Positions 7,821 through 16,746 of a stretch of DNA of 64,000 bases are shown here, piece by piece. This DNA is from an uncultured Bacteroides sp. GTDB lineage: Bacteria; Bacteroidota; Bacteroidia; Bacteroidales; Bacteroidaceae. How positions within the stretch are numbered: position 1 is the first letter of the stretch; the number at the start of each line of letters is the position of its first letter. The stretch is from positions 3,782,001 through 3,846,000 of the forward strand of contig NZ_OY781099.1 in assembly GCF_963676325.1 (NCBI RefSeq), read 5' to 3'. Both the position numbers and the translations under genes were made by a program. The notes beneath the pieces are model-generated. The model worked only from the letters and a program-made list of their open reading frames with translations. It ran no database searches and had not been told where the DNA came from.

Positions 7821-8352
7821 ACACTTTTTTATTTTTTAAAAACACATATTGCTCTTCAAGTGCATTCTCACCATAATTACCACTGCCTTCTACAATAAAA
7901 TTACCTGCAGATGTTTGCATACCGGTTATTTTTTTGTGTGTCCAGGCAAAACTTAGCTGGATAATGCCTTCATTATGTAATTGAGTTAACCGTTCAAAGA
8001 TTTTTGGCATACGGAACTTTATAGTTTCCGATATATGAAGATGTATGGTGCCAATCATTCCTCTTTCTTTCCATCGAATAAGTGCGTTTATAATCCGTTC
8101 ATTCGTTGAATAAGTGGCAATATACAAGTTTTCAATCCTTCCTGTTTGTTTCATTACATAGACAATAAAAGTGAATGCAGTAAAGCTTTTCTGTGTTTCA
8201 ATAAAGAATATCTCACCATCTTCCGGCAAACGACCACATAACTCTTTCAAATTATTCACCTTGAAAGTAAGCATCATTTCAAACCGTTGTGAATACATCC
8301 TCGAAGCACGCATTTCTTTTCTTAGCTCATTCAAGTTGAAATAATAGCTCAT
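7801..8352 (-). CDS. PLD-like phage protein with degenerate HKD motif
   Basis: 183 residues. The C-terminal third reads THKKITGMQ...FIVEGSGNYGENALEEQY, which matches the second half of a phospholipase D/HKD nuclease motif (HxK, then GSGN, then a Glu). The Asp normally four residues after the Lys is missing, and only one motif copy is present. The first part has alternating strands (EIFFIETQKSFTAFTFIVYV). It may be a dimeric nuclease-fold protein that has lost or altered catalysis. It overlaps the 8349-9032 gene by 4 bases, within the head operon. Confidence 0.6.
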   Translation of the reverse strand: MSYYFNLNELRKEMRASRMYSQRFEMMLTFKVNNLKELCGRLPEDGEIFFIETQKSFTAFTFIVYVMKQTGRIENLYIATYSTNERIINALIRWKERGMIGTIHLHISETIKFRMPKIFERLTQLHNEGIIQLSFAWTHKKITGMQTSAGNFIVEGSGNYGENALEEQYVFLKNKKVYEFRCK

Positions 8353-9032
8353 TCAAGTAATCTTTTAACTTCCTTGAGTTCTGCTTCATAAGACAATAAT
8401 CTTTCTTTTCTTTCTAACTCTAAATGAGGTTTATTCCCTTTTTTAAGTTCATTATTAATTCTCCAGATATTATTCTCAATTTTTTGTTGTCGAAAGATAA
8501 GTTCTTTCACAGAAAGAGATAATAACTCTTTTCTGCGTGAGAACTCAATAAATATTGGATGTTTCCCAAGTAATTCTCCATGCTTCTGATAGTAATTAAG
8601 CTCATCCCATATCAGTCTGTTCTCAATATAATTATCAATAAGTTCTTTGCTGACCTTAGCGCATTCTTCCAGGCTGGTGCAATCTCTAAGATTACGATGC
8701 ATAGTTGTATAAGTATGGTATCTACCAAACTTTCTGGAAGCTAAAGCTTCTAGTTCTACCGGGCAGGAATCGGAGTTTAAAAATGAGAATTCTTCCCGGA
8801 ACGGTTTTATTTTTGCCTGAAAGGTTATTTCAGGAGCTTGCCAGTTTAATGTATAATTGTCTTCAATGGCATATTTCTCACAAAGGAATCTAACCATCAT
8901 CCTTTTATTAGCCGGAGGATTAGCATTGATAAGGCGCAAAGTCAAGGGGCGGGCACCTGCTTGTTTCATCAGGTGCGCTCCCTCTTGAGCGTTTGCGCCA
9001 TTCCTTAGCCATTCGATGACTTTATCTCTCAT
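8349..9032 (-). CDS. Hypothetical phage head-operon protein
   Basis: 227 residues. The N-terminal segment (MRDKVIEWLRNGANAQEGAHLMKQAG) is helical, the middle is mixed, and the C-terminal ~70 residues form a long charged coiled coil (LELERKERLLSYEAELKEVKRLLE). There are no catalytic motifs. One-base and 4-base overlaps with the glycosyltransferase-like and PLD-like genes show it is translated as part of the packaging/head operon. The coiled coil suggests a scaffold or oligomeric assembly factor, but that is speculation. Confidence 0.6.
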   Translation of the reverse strand: MRDKVIEWLRNGANAQEGAHLMKQAGARPLTLRLINANPPANKRMMVRFLCEKYAIEDNYTLNWQAPEITFQAKIKPFREEFSFLNSDSCPVELEALASRKFGRYHTYTTMHRNLRDCTSLEECAKVSKELIDNYIENRLIWDELNYYQKHGELLGKHPIFIEFSRRKELLSLSVKELIFRQQKIENNIWRINNELKKGNKPHLELERKERLLSYEAELKEVKRLLE

Positions 9033-9862
9033 TACTTTTCCAAGTCAGATTTGTCCGGAAAAAGATCGTTTAATCTCTTAATGAGATTCTCAGAATAACC
9101 ACTTTCGGCATTATTCAAAAATTTCTTTTTCGATATCAGTTTATTGAATACATTGATATCCCATCCCTGGCTTACAACAGGCAATAAACACTGGTCTTCT
9201 TTCCAATCTAGAACCATTGGAATGAATGATGGGAACAATACGTTAAAATAGATAGAAGATATCAGGTAACCTCCAGTGCTTAATTCCGGGTATCTTTCAA
9301 AAAGAGTAATCAGCTCTTCTTTTTCGAATATTATAGGAGTATGAGTTTCAAAATCAGGAACTTCACCGCCTCCAAGTAAATCAATTGTCCTAATCATATT
9401 TTCGCGATATGCTCCTCTGAATGAATCAGGAGTTAAGATACCCTTAACCTTCAGCACTTCAATATCAGCCAATAAAACAGGAGAAATGAAATAGATATCA
9501 TCGTTGGACCAGATAAATTTATCACTAACCAACTCAGAATCTATAGCAATCTTCAATTTTTCGATTGTATCAATCTGAGGATTATCAGAAACACGAGTGT
9601 GAGGTATAACAATCACTTCATCGCTGAACCAGTCTTCACGATCTCCGATAATTACAATTTTACCAGGGAAGTGTGAATTCACGCAAATAGAGCGCAATGC
9701 GTACAACAGTTCCTTTCCCTGCGCCAATTCTTTAGCATAAGGAATAACGACTGAGATAGGTTTTATCTCTTCTAATACTTCAGGAGCATTACTAATACCT
9801 TCTGCAGACTCAGGATTTATATCTTGAGGTTTTTTTTCTTCTTTTTCTGCCATTTGTTTCAA
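9032..9862 (-). CDS. Stealth-like sugar-phosphate/glycosyl transferase in phage
   Basis: 276 residues. After a low-complexity head (~1-35), the pattern ISVVIPYAKE, ELLYALRSI, GKIVIIGDREDWF, IPHTR, a conserved Ile-Glu segment, then FIWSNDDIYFISP matches the core of Stealth-type transferases, in which a double Asp binds the metal-nucleotide sugar. A later ETHTPIIFEK and LSTGGYLISSIYFN fit the downstream block. No signal peptide, so it is cytoplasmic. It follows a terminator and precedes packaging genes. It could modify capsid, host polysaccharide or DNA. The fold call is fairly secure; the substrate is unknown. Confidence 0.65.
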   Translation of the reverse strand: MKQMAEKEEKKPQDINPESAEGISNAPEVLEEIKPISVVIPYAKELAQGKELLYALRSICVNSHFPGKIVIIGDREDWFSDEVIVIPHTRVSDNPQIDTIEKLKIAIDSELVSDKFIWSNDDIYFISPVLLADIEVLKVKGILTPDSFRGAYRENMIRTIDLLGGGEVPDFETHTPIIFEKEELITLFERYPELSTGGYLISSIYFNVLFPSFIPMVLDWKEDQCLLPVVSQGWDINVFNKLISKKKFLNNAESGYSENLIKRLNDLFPDKSDLEK

Positions 9863-9921
9863 TTATTAATTATTTAATGATAAGCAAAAATACCCTCTAA
9901 TCAGGTAATTCAAAAGGACAC

Positions 9922-9955
9922 AAAAAAAGGTGTAAGCAATACGCCCACACCTTTT
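9922..9955 (-). terminator. Intrinsic terminator between head genes and transferase
   Basis: AAAAGGTGT (9925-9933) pairs perfectly with ACACCTTTT (9947-9955). On the minus strand the stem is followed by a run of seven Ts. It lies 27 bases beyond the stop of the 9982-10563 gene and probably limits how much capsid-operon transcription enters the transferase and packaging genes. Confidence 0.75.
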
Positions 9956-9981
9956 AACCTTGAATATATAAAACAAACAGA

Positions 9982-10563
9982 CTAGATTCCAGCACCTCCA
10001 CTACCAGCTGCAGGTAATCCAAGAGCAGCATTTGCTTCCTCATTATCCGTTGAAGGAATAAGAGATTTAGCAATAAAGCCAAGAGTATTACCCCTTAATG
10101 CTGAAGCCAAATTGATAGTAGTCTTATCGGCGTCTTTGTTGTCTTGTGAATCAGCCTTCACCATCTTTAATGGTGTTCCTGGTTCACCTGCTATCTTAGC
10201 ATCAACAGATGCAGAGCAATCAATTACGATTGCGCCAAGGTCCTCATTAATGTTATTATTTGAGAACTCCGTAATTTCAACCTCGGTACCAGGATGCTCA
10301 AAATCTACTTTATGAATAAAACCTCTTGCATCATCATCACCCTCACTGGTATGATACGCGTTAACTGTACTACCTGTTGCATATACTGCAATAGGCTTCT
10401 TGCCTGGTTTAAAAGTAAGAGCAGAGACTCTTACGCCTCCTTCGTCACGCGTATAAGTCGCGATATCCGGCCATCTGAATATTACTATAAACTGTTTTTT
10501 GCCTTTTGGGCGTCCGGCATTGGACGCCTTTTTAGGCACTGTTGCAAATACATAAGCTGTCAT
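9982..10563 (-). CDS. Putative phage structural protein after the capsid gene
   Basis: 193 residues, predominantly beta (QFIVIFRWPDIATYT, GAIVIDCSASVDAKI) with a Gly/Ala-rich C-terminus (LGLPAAGSGGAGI) resembling that of the neighbouring major capsid protein. No signal peptide or enzyme motif. It lies 24 bases downstream of the capsid gene and ahead of a terminator, so it is probably made in large amounts as a decoration, minor head or connector protein. A tail-tube-like role cannot be excluded. Confidence 0.6.
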   Translation of the reverse strand: MTAYVFATVPKKASNAGRPKGKKQFIVIFRWPDIATYTRDEGGVRVSALTFKPGKKPIAVYATGSTVNAYHTSEGDDDARGFIHKVDFEHPGTEVEITEFSNNNINEDLGAIVIDCSASVDAKIAGEPGTPLKMVKADSQDNKDADKTTINLASALRGNTLGFIAKSLIPSTDNEEANAALGLPAAGSGGAGI

Positions 10564-10587
10564 ATTTTAACCTCCTATTAAATTAAA

Positions 10588-12078
10588 TTAAAGCCCACCT
10601 CCGGCTGATGTTGAACCAGTAGGAGATAATTGCGCTACAAGAGCAGCAGGAATGTATGCAAAGATTGCTTCTGCGATCCAGAATCCTACGCCTTCTCTCC
10701 ATTCTCCGAAAATCTTAGCAGAATAGTCTTCTGACTTCATTCTCAATTTCTGTTCCTGTGGATTACGGCTGATCAAGTGGCGGAAGTTCTCTTTCGGTGT
10801 AATGATGAAAGCACCTGTTCCTCTCATTCCTTCAAGTGGCGCAAAAGAAAATTTGGTGTAGTCAACTTTAACTTTCTCACCATCCTCATTCTTAGAATTA
10901 GGATATTTATCTCTGTAAGCACGGCTATACTTCAATACAAGATCAGGATCACAATGAATAAACATTGTTTTGTTCTTGTAGACAGCCTTAACTTCATCAA
11001 CTGCTGCTTCAACGTTAGTAAGTAAAGTATTACCGGTACCGAGATCTTTACCATCAAAGATAAAGTTAACACCTTCAGTATTACCGCCCTTTTTAATATC
11101 GCACAATTGAGTCAGATAGCCATTACATACCTGATTAGCTCCATTTGCTAAATAATTGCCATTCGCATCTTGGGTTGGTTCTTTAAATCGACCAATTGCA
11201 AATGCGATTTCGCGTTCCTCGTCAAGTGTTGGTTTTACCAAATTCTCAACGATATATTTAACGATAGGCATATCTGCAGGTTCCATACTTTCGTCGTACA
11301 TATAGCCAAGAACCTCGTCTATGATATCAGAAGGGATTACTTCAACGTTGATCTTCATAGGGAATTGTTCCAACCATAACGGAGTAAAGGTTGTTTTGCC
11401 CTTGGGTGTCCAATGTGGTACGAAAGATTGAAGAACAGAAGTGATATGAGCAGTTGAAGCCTTTACCTTGAATTTATCGGTAATTACAGTAGTCATATAC
11501 TGCAATGAATCAGTTGTACAAAGCAAAGAACGGAATATTTCCATTTTTTCAGATGAAATATAACGTCCAAATTCTGTCTGCAATTCTTGAGTATCAACAG
11601 TTGTGTTTCCACCGTAAGAAGCTCCAATTTCACCTTTTAATACAGCATTAATATGCTGATTAAAACCAAGATTCATATCTGGTTTGAATTTTGTTTTCAC
11701 TCCGGACTCTCCTACTACTTTAGTACCGGAATCTGGTACCGGTTTTTTCCCTAATGTTTCAATTTGTGCCTGAAAATCTACTTTCTCAGCTTCAAGCTTT
11801 TTAATGCGTTCATTAGCAGTATTAAGTGCCGTTGCATCTTTCTCTTTTTCTGCCGCCATTTCGGCTTTCAATTCCTCGGTTACTGCACTCTCTGCAGGTT
11901 TACCATCTTTTTCATATTCTGAAAGATCTTTTTTAAACTCTTCCAGAAATTTCTTCCCGTACTTGCCTTCTAGCTTTGTTTCCTGTTCTGCACTTAATAA
12001 AGATTTGCCATCTTTACCCTTAGCAAAAGAAGAGATGCTGAAGTAGCCAAATACAGCTGCTAATACTTTTTCAAACAT
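10588..12078 (-). CDS. Major capsid protein with N-terminal scaffold-like domain
   Basis: 496 residues. The first ~120 form a charged helical region (EELKAEMAAEKEKDATALNT, then ERIKKLEAEKVDFQAQIETL), typical of a scaffolding domain removed by a prohead protease. The rest has the look of an HK97-fold capsid protein: FGRYISSEKMEIFRSLL, a long helix around LVKPTLDEEREIAFAIGRF, and a C-terminal strand region DYSAKIFGEWREGVGFWIAEA. The gene lies 4 bases after the S49 protease gene, the standard protease-capsid order. The HK97 fold is inferred from context and pattern, not from a search. Confidence 0.75.
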   Translation of the reverse strand: MFEKVLAAVFGYFSISSFAKGKDGKSLLSAEQETKLEGKYGKKFLEEFKKDLSEYEKDGKPAESAVTEELKAEMAAEKEKDATALNTANERIKKLEAEKVDFQAQIETLGKKPVPDSGTKVVGESGVKTKFKPDMNLGFNQHINAVLKGEIGASYGGNTTVDTQELQTEFGRYISSEKMEIFRSLLCTTDSLQYMTTVITDKFKVKASTAHITSVLQSFVPHWTPKGKTTFTPLWLEQFPMKINVEVIPSDIIDEVLGYMYDESMEPADMPIVKYIVENLVKPTLDEEREIAFAIGRFKEPTQDANGNYLANGANQVCNGYLTQLCDIKKGGNTEGVNFIFDGKDLGTGNTLLTNVEAAVDEVKAVYKNKTMFIHCDPDLVLKYSRAYRDKYPNSKNEDGEKVKVDYTKFSFAPLEGMRGTGAFIITPKENFRHLISRNPQEQKLRMKSEDYSAKIFGEWREGVGFWIAEAIFAYIPAALVAQLSPTGSTSAGGGL

Positions 12079-12082
12079 AAGA

Positions 12083-12991
12083 TCATGATTTTGAATTAAT
12101 ATAGTCGTTAACTAACGCATCACTGCGTATTTCTCTCACACGTTGAATAGCAAAGTCTCGATTCCCAATAGAATCGATTAAGCCATTTTTTTGGGCCTGT
12201 TCAGCATAGAACATACGCCCGGCAATGATCCCTTCAATTTTGAGGTCAAGTTTGTCACCTCTTGTACACTTAACGGCTTCTTGGAACCGTTTTGCAAGTG
12301 GGTCAAGTTCTTCTGATTTAATTTGTTCATATTCTCCTTTTTTAGCTGCTTCAAAAGAAGCATTTTTATAATCAGATAAATTACTGTAAACAGTATGCTG
12401 TTTAATTCCAGCAGTTTCATAATATTTAGCATAATCTACGAACGACATCATTACGCCAATGCTTCCAAACTCTGAAGAGATTGTATTATCTGCTATTATC
12501 TCATTACAGTGGCAAGCTACGTAGTATGCAGCCGAAGCGCATAAGTCGCAATTAGCTACAACAGGTTTACCTTTACTTTGGGAATATTTAATAGCATTAA
12601 CTAGTGGAGCAATAGCGTCAACGGAACCTCCACCAGAATCTATATCTAGCAAAATGCCTGATATCTTAGGTGAATTAGCGGCATCTACTATCATATCAGC
12701 AACTTCAGCGCATCCATAAGAACAATAATTTCCATATTTAAGCATAGAGCCATGAAGCTGTATAATAGCTGTACTATCTGCTGGAGCGTCTGAAAAATTT
12801 GAACCTGATTTCATTTCTTTTCCATCTGTTGCAAAAGCAGGAATAGGTTCACGATCTGATAACTTACCGTCCTCATGATCTGCATTATGTTCAAGGAAGG
12901 AATTAATAAGCATCTGATTTGCGTCAATTTCAGAAGGTAGTATTAACCACTTTCCGCGCGTAATTGAAGAATATAGATGTGAAAATGCCAT
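12083..12991 (-). CDS. S49-family prohead protease (SppA/protease C type)
   Basis: 302 residues. IQLHGSM, then GILLDIDSGGGSVDA (oxyanion loop), CDLCASAAYYVACHCNEI with the nucleophile Ser in CASAA, and SNLSDYKNASFE with the catalytic Lys give the Ser-Lys dyad of the S49/SppA family. No signal peptide, unlike cellular SppA. It sits directly upstream of the capsid gene. Phage S49 enzymes mature the prohead by removing scaffold, so the substrate is probably the N-terminal part of the capsid protein. Confidence 0.85.
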   Translation of the reverse strand: MAFSHLYSSITRGKWLILPSEIDANQMLINSFLEHNADHEDGKLSDREPIPAFATDGKEMKSGSNFSDAPADSTAIIQLHGSMLKYGNYCSYGCAEVADMIVDAANSPKISGILLDIDSGGGSVDAIAPLVNAIKYSQSKGKPVVANCDLCASAAYYVACHCNEIIADNTISSEFGSIGVMMSFVDYAKYYETAGIKQHTVYSNLSDYKNASFEAAKKGEYEQIKSEELDPLAKRFQEAVKCTRGDKLDLKIEGIIAGRMFYAEQAQKNGLIDSIGNRDFAIQRVREIRSDALVNDYINSKS

Positions 12992-13041
12992 CGTAATTAG
13001 TATTATTGTTATGATACAAAATTACGATGGCAAGTAGTGTA

Positions 13042-13458
13042 TTAAAAGGACTGTAATAGTTTGGATAGTTCTGGGGAAGAACGTTTACATGATAATATGA
13101 TAACAGCCGGTGAGCCACTTTTTTCATATGCTAAATGAATCGGAAATTTATCGGTACCAATTACTTTTTCAATATTATTGGTATAGGAAAAACGAATTAA
13201 GCCATATGATGAAACAATCTTTTTAATTTCAGATTCTTTATCTGTACTTACATCTGTTATTATTGCTGACAGCTCTTGTTCACACATTACACCGGGAGAT
13301 TCTTCTATTTCCTTAAAATCTGCCTTACTAATATTTAAGTTAATCCACTCACCGGATACTCTTATAATATTCTTACCAGGAATATTTTCAACTTCTGCAT
13401 TTTCTATATTTAAAAAATGCATTGCACTTATTTGTGCTCTTTTATCTCCATTATTCAT
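13042..13458 (-). CDS. Hypothetical phage protein
   Basis: 138 residues, alternating strands and helices (IPGKNIIRVSGEWINLNISK; IHLAYEKSGSPAVIILSC), ending KRSSPELSKLLQSF. No signal peptide or recognised domain. It lies 50 bases upstream of the protease gene on the same strand, between the replication and head modules. A head-completion or early regulatory role is possible. I do not recognise it. Confidence 0.6.
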   Translation of the reverse strand: MNNGDKRAQISAMHFLNIENAEVENIPGKNIIRVSGEWINLNISKADFKEIEESPGVMCEQELSAIITDVSTDKESEIKKIVSSYGLIRFSYTNNIEKVIGTDKFPIHLAYEKSGSPAVIILSCKRSSPELSKLLQSF

Positions 13459-13559
13459 ATCGTAAATATTTGATTTATAGTATTATACTTACATTTGTAA
13501 GTAAATAATTTAGAAAATTAACAAATTAAATTACGCTTTAATTTGAAAAAATAATTAAG

Positions 13560-14057
13560 CTATTCAAACAGAGATAATTGGATATCTTTATTTACTTCTT
13601 TTACAATGCGTTTTCTATTTCTGTAGTCAAACTTCTTCACAGCATCGTAGTTTATAGCGTTATTTTTGATATTATATGCCATAAGGAACGCTTTTATTAT
13701 CTTATCTTGTTTATATCCTTTTTCATATCCAGCAACAAAATATTCTCTGATTCTTATCCTATAGCTTGATTCTATATATTCCTGCAGCATTCTTTGTTTC
13801 CATTCCGGAATGAATATGAAGTTCTCAATTAATATGCGATGATTCCATTCAGTGATTGGCAAAATTAAGGTAATAGGATTATCTTTCAAAGGAATCTTAG
13901 GTGGACGGTCGTTAACCGTTACCATGGCTTGTACCATCTTACCAATATCATTGCTGCTATTAATCATAACCCCACCATCTTTTCTACTATCAAATTCATG
14001 ATACAAAAAATCATGAAGATGAGGAGCTAATTCAATTGTAATACTCGGTTTTGTCAT
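13560..14057 (-). CDS. Hypothetical phage protein next to the candidate origin
   Basis: 165 residues. The N-terminus SITIELAPHLHDFLYHEFDS precedes a segment about MVQAMVTVNDRPPK, then an aromatic and basic C-terminal half (WKQRMLQEYIESSYRIRIRE; KKFDYRNRKRIVKEVNKD) that could bind DNA. It lies immediately downstream of the iteron cluster. Position suggests an origin-binding or replication accessory role, but no known initiator motif is visible. Confidence 0.6.
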   Translation of the reverse strand: MTKPSITIELAPHLHDFLYHEFDSRKDGGVMINSSNDIGKMVQAMVTVNDRPPKIPLKDNPITLILPITEWNHRILIENFIFIPEWKQRMLQEYIESSYRIRIREYFVAGYEKGYKQDKIIKAFLMAYNIKNNAINYDAVKKFDYRNRKRIVKEVNKDIQLSLFE

Positions 14058-14083
14058 ATTATTATTTGTTTTTTAGTTATGTA

Positions 14084-14341
14084 CTTACAACCTACAACGA
14101 CAATTTAAATATCTGTATTTCAATATATTATATAACTTTTAATGGTTGTATGCTGCCATTAGGTTGTAAGAGGTTGTAAGGCGGTTGTAACCACTTTTAA
14201 TATTAATACTTACAACCATTAAAAGTCTTATAATCAATATTTTAAATACAATAAAAATATAGGTTGTAAGGTTGTAACCAAACTTTTTATTTATTTTTCT
14301 TTTATAAGTTTTTTATATATTAGATCATAATAATCTAATAT
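14084..14341. other. Iteron-rich candidate replication origin
   Basis: The 305-base gap 14058-14362 holds eight copies of GGTTGTA(A/T)(G/C): inverted at 14084-14092 and 14209-14217; direct at 14144, 14162, 14172, 14183, 14262 and 14270. A 16-bp inverted repeat (14135-14150 with 14211-14226) and a hairpin (14317-14325 with 14333-14341) are included. The flank toward 14360 is almost pure A+T. Iterons plus an AT-rich unwinding zone beside helicase and loader genes is the classic origin layout. Autoregulation of the downstream gene is an alternative. Confidence 0.65.
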
Positions 14342-14362
14342 AACATATAAACATATAATAAT

Positions 14363-15598
14363 TTAATACAGCTGTACTACCTTATAACCATATCTGGTTC
14401 CCATTCCAGGTAGTTTCTTTCCAATTCGTTCATAACCTAATGCTCTTAAAGCTTGCCCGATTGTAATATCATCTATGCGGCTCATAGAACTTGTTATTTT
14501 GCGAGCCGCCTTCATGTCTCTAACTATATCCATTGGCATTTTAAAAATTGTCTCTTCGTCTTCTGTAGGCTTCTTATACCATTCTTTTACGAGCTTATAT
14601 GCTGTTGTCTCTATTACATATCTAGAATTATATGAATTAAAGTCTGAATAATCCTCTTTGTTAAAAACGTAATCATAATCTCCTTCAAAGAGTGTTACGG
14701 CTTCTGACCATAGCTGATCAACGTCAAGTATCTTTCTATAATCCTTAATTTCATCTATTTCTATTGCCGCAATTCTTCGAAGAAATCCTGAGTCACCATT
14801 AAATAGAAAGCCTCCCTGCTCTTGAGTTTTATTACTAGAAAATGCACAGGATGCAATACGCTGTACTTTTGTAGTAAAGCTCTCTCCTGGAAGTTTCATA
14901 TCCAAGTGTGTTCTACTCATATTATTTTTGAAAGCGTTTTCTGAACCTTTATTTAAGCCAACAAATTCATCGAAGTTTATTATTAACTTCGTGGCAAAAC
15001 AATCAGTCATTTTAAAAATGCGTTCATCTTTATCAGATATGATATAATATTCTTCCAGACATTCAGGAATGATATTACCTATAAGGCTTGTTTTCCCTAT
15101 TCCTCCTTGTGCGTTAATAAACCCTAGTGCAACATCATTTTGCCTCTTACCATACGCGCATGCTACAACTGCAACCAGCCATTTCTTGACTAGATACTTC
15201 ATTCTGTTTTGATAGAAGTCGTTTCCCTTATCTCTAAAATCATGTGCAGTCATGTAAGAGCAATATAGATTAATCATGCTTTCACCTTTCCACTTCTTTT
15301 TAAGGCTATCGAAATATTCAAGAATAGGGTTATAAGGAGTCATCTGATTAGGAGATGATAGTATTGTTTTTAATAGAGATTTGCTGCAACTGAGCCCATC
15401 ATCTATTGCATGTAAATAGATGTCATTCTCTCGTATAGATGAATTATACTCTTTTACCTTACTTTTTATATATGATTTTGAAGGATCAAAAACGTTCAGT
15501 TTTATCTCATAATTAAGGTCCAGCCATTCCTTTACAGCATGTACCTTCCCGGAAGCCTTATTGCCTGTAGTAGTTTTTATCAGTTCTCTCTTTGCCAT
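14363..15598 (-). CDS. VapE-type replicative helicase (virulence-associated E family)
   Basis: 411 residues. Walker A is GFINAQGGIGKTSLIGNI (~170-187), Walker B region LIINFDEF (Asp-Glu), and a sensor-like SCAFSSNKTQEQGGFLFNG with RR in GFLRRIAAIEID as candidate Arg finger. The C-terminal ~70 residues (ARKITSSMSRIDDITIGQALRALGYE) look like a winged-helix domain. VapE proteins are SF3-related helicases of phages and phage-inducible islands. A primase domain is not evident. It lies next to the iteron cluster, 1 base after the loader-like ATPase gene. Confidence 0.8.
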   Translation of the reverse strand: MAKRELIKTTTGNKASGKVHAVKEWLDLNYEIKLNVFDPSKSYIKSKVKEYNSSIRENDIYLHAIDDGLSCSKSLLKTILSSPNQMTPYNPILEYFDSLKKKWKGESMINLYCSYMTAHDFRDKGNDFYQNRMKYLVKKWLVAVVACAYGKRQNDVALGFINAQGGIGKTSLIGNIIPECLEEYYIISDKDERIFKMTDCFATKLIINFDEFVGLNKGSENAFKNNMSRTHLDMKLPGESFTTKVQRIASCAFSSNKTQEQGGFLFNGDSGFLRRIAAIEIDEIKDYRKILDVDQLWSEAVTLFEGDYDYVFNKEDYSDFNSYNSRYVIETTAYKLVKEWYKKPTEDEETIFKMPMDIVRDMKAARKITSSMSRIDDITIGQALRALGYERIGKKLPGMGTRYGYKVVQLY

Positions 15599-15599
15599 G

Positions 15600-16304
15600 T
15601 TATTTCTCCCACTTCATTCTACGGTTATCTCCTGGTAACTCTACGATATTAAACATCTCATCCATTCTCGTTCGGATAAAATTTCCATATCTGATTTCTT
15701 TAATGTTTCCATTCTGATCTCTTGATCCTTCTAAAGTATCAAGAGTAAAGTTAGATGTCGCATAAGTCCTTCCACCCCATTCATACCTAATGGCAAATAA
15801 GTCAATTACAGGCTTTACAACATTTCCGTAATCTCTCATTTCCAAATTCTCCCTTCCCATTTCATCAATGAATAAAGGTTGACTTTTTAAAGAGTCAATG
15901 CCATTCCTTGTTATGACATCTATTAATTGCTTGGCATGTATGGTAGTTGTTATCTTATGTGTTAATGCATCCTGTAAAGCCAGATATGCATACATTAATA
16001 CGCTCTTTCCACATCCAACTTTTCCCATCAAATAGATTCCTTTGTTTATATTCCATTTACAAAGATTCTGATCGCCGATAAGGTAATAATATAATTGTCT
16101 TATCACATATTTGTTGTGTTTGTCAATCTCGAATTCTCTTATCATACCTCTCTGGGCGAATATTTCTTGAACTTTTAATTTAAGAAGTTCAAAAAATGAT
16201 CTGTCTGATATCTCTGGGTAATGATATGAATTAAGTTCTTTTCTTAATTCATCTTGTTTTTTAATGCTACTTTGAATAAAGTTGCTAACCAAAGTCGGAG
16301 TCAT
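15600..16304 (-). CDS. DnaC-like helicase loader / AAA+ ATPase
   Basis: 234 residues. Walker A GIYLMGKVGCGKSVLMYAY, Walker B LFIDEMG, then a sensor segment YATSNFTLDTLEG and an Arg-rich end (GNFIRTRMDEMFNIVEL). This is the DnaC/IstB-like arrangement used to load replicative helicase on phage DNA. It overlaps the previous gene by 20 bases and is followed after one base by the VapE helicase gene, so the three form a replication operon. Cytoplasmic. Confidence 0.8.
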   Translation of the reverse strand: MTPTLVSNFIQSSIKKQDELRKELNSYHYPEISDRSFFELLKLKVQEIFAQRGMIREFEIDKHNKYVIRQLYYYLIGDQNLCKWNINKGIYLMGKVGCGKSVLMYAYLALQDALTHKITTTIHAKQLIDVITRNGIDSLKSQPLFIDEMGRENLEMRDYGNVVKPVIDLFAIRYEWGGRTYATSNFTLDTLEGSRDQNGNIKEIRYGNFIRTRMDEMFNIVELPGDNRRMKWEK

Positions 16305-16746
16305 GTGTTAATTCTTTAGGAGGGTTAGTGTAATTTTTATCACTTATCTTAAAAAATTTCGGATAGCTTCCAGCCATTGCAAAATTCAGGAATTTAATTG
16401 CTGTATCCGGACTTCCTCCACTAAGCTCATCAAGATAGTCAAGAACCTTCTGCTCTTCTCTGCTCTTATATGTCTTACCGAATGATTCCAACCGGTATTC
16501 TTTCCAATATTTCCAGACTTTTTCAAATTCTTCCTCATCGAATGGAAGCTTTATATCAATAGGGTCAATCGGGTTTTGCATCTTATCATCTAGCGACATA
16601 GCTATTTCTTTGAGCTTATCCCATGATTTAATGAACTTGCTCAACTTTTGTTGAGCGATAGCAGGCATACCACTATCCATTGTATTATTGAGATCATCTG
16701 TTGCTGTCTCAAGTTGTTTCCATAGATTATTCCAGATTGTTATCAT
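16285..16746 (-). CDS. Putative phage replication protein
   Basis: 153 residues, helical. The N-terminus (MITIWNNLWKQLETATDDLN) and centre (FDEEEFEKVWKYWKEYRLES) resemble helicase-loader or replisome-organiser adaptors that accompany DnaC-like ATPases. There is no HTH signature strong enough to name. It overlaps the DnaC-like gene by 20 bases and the upstream small gene by 4, showing tight translational coupling. Function is inferred from context. Confidence 0.6.
   Translation of the reverse strand: MITIWNNLWKQLETATDDLNNTMDSGMPAIAQQKLSKFIKSWDKLKEIAMSLDDKMQNPIDPIDIKLPFDEEEFEKVWKYWKEYRLESFGKTYKSREEQKVLDYLDELSGGSPDTAIKFLNFAMAGSYPKFFKISDKNYTNPPKELTHDSDFG

Noticed and set aside
12178..12432. 84-residue frame inside the S49 protease gene
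   Set aside because: It lies on the same strand in another frame, is low-complexity, and the protease frame carries all the catalytic motifs.
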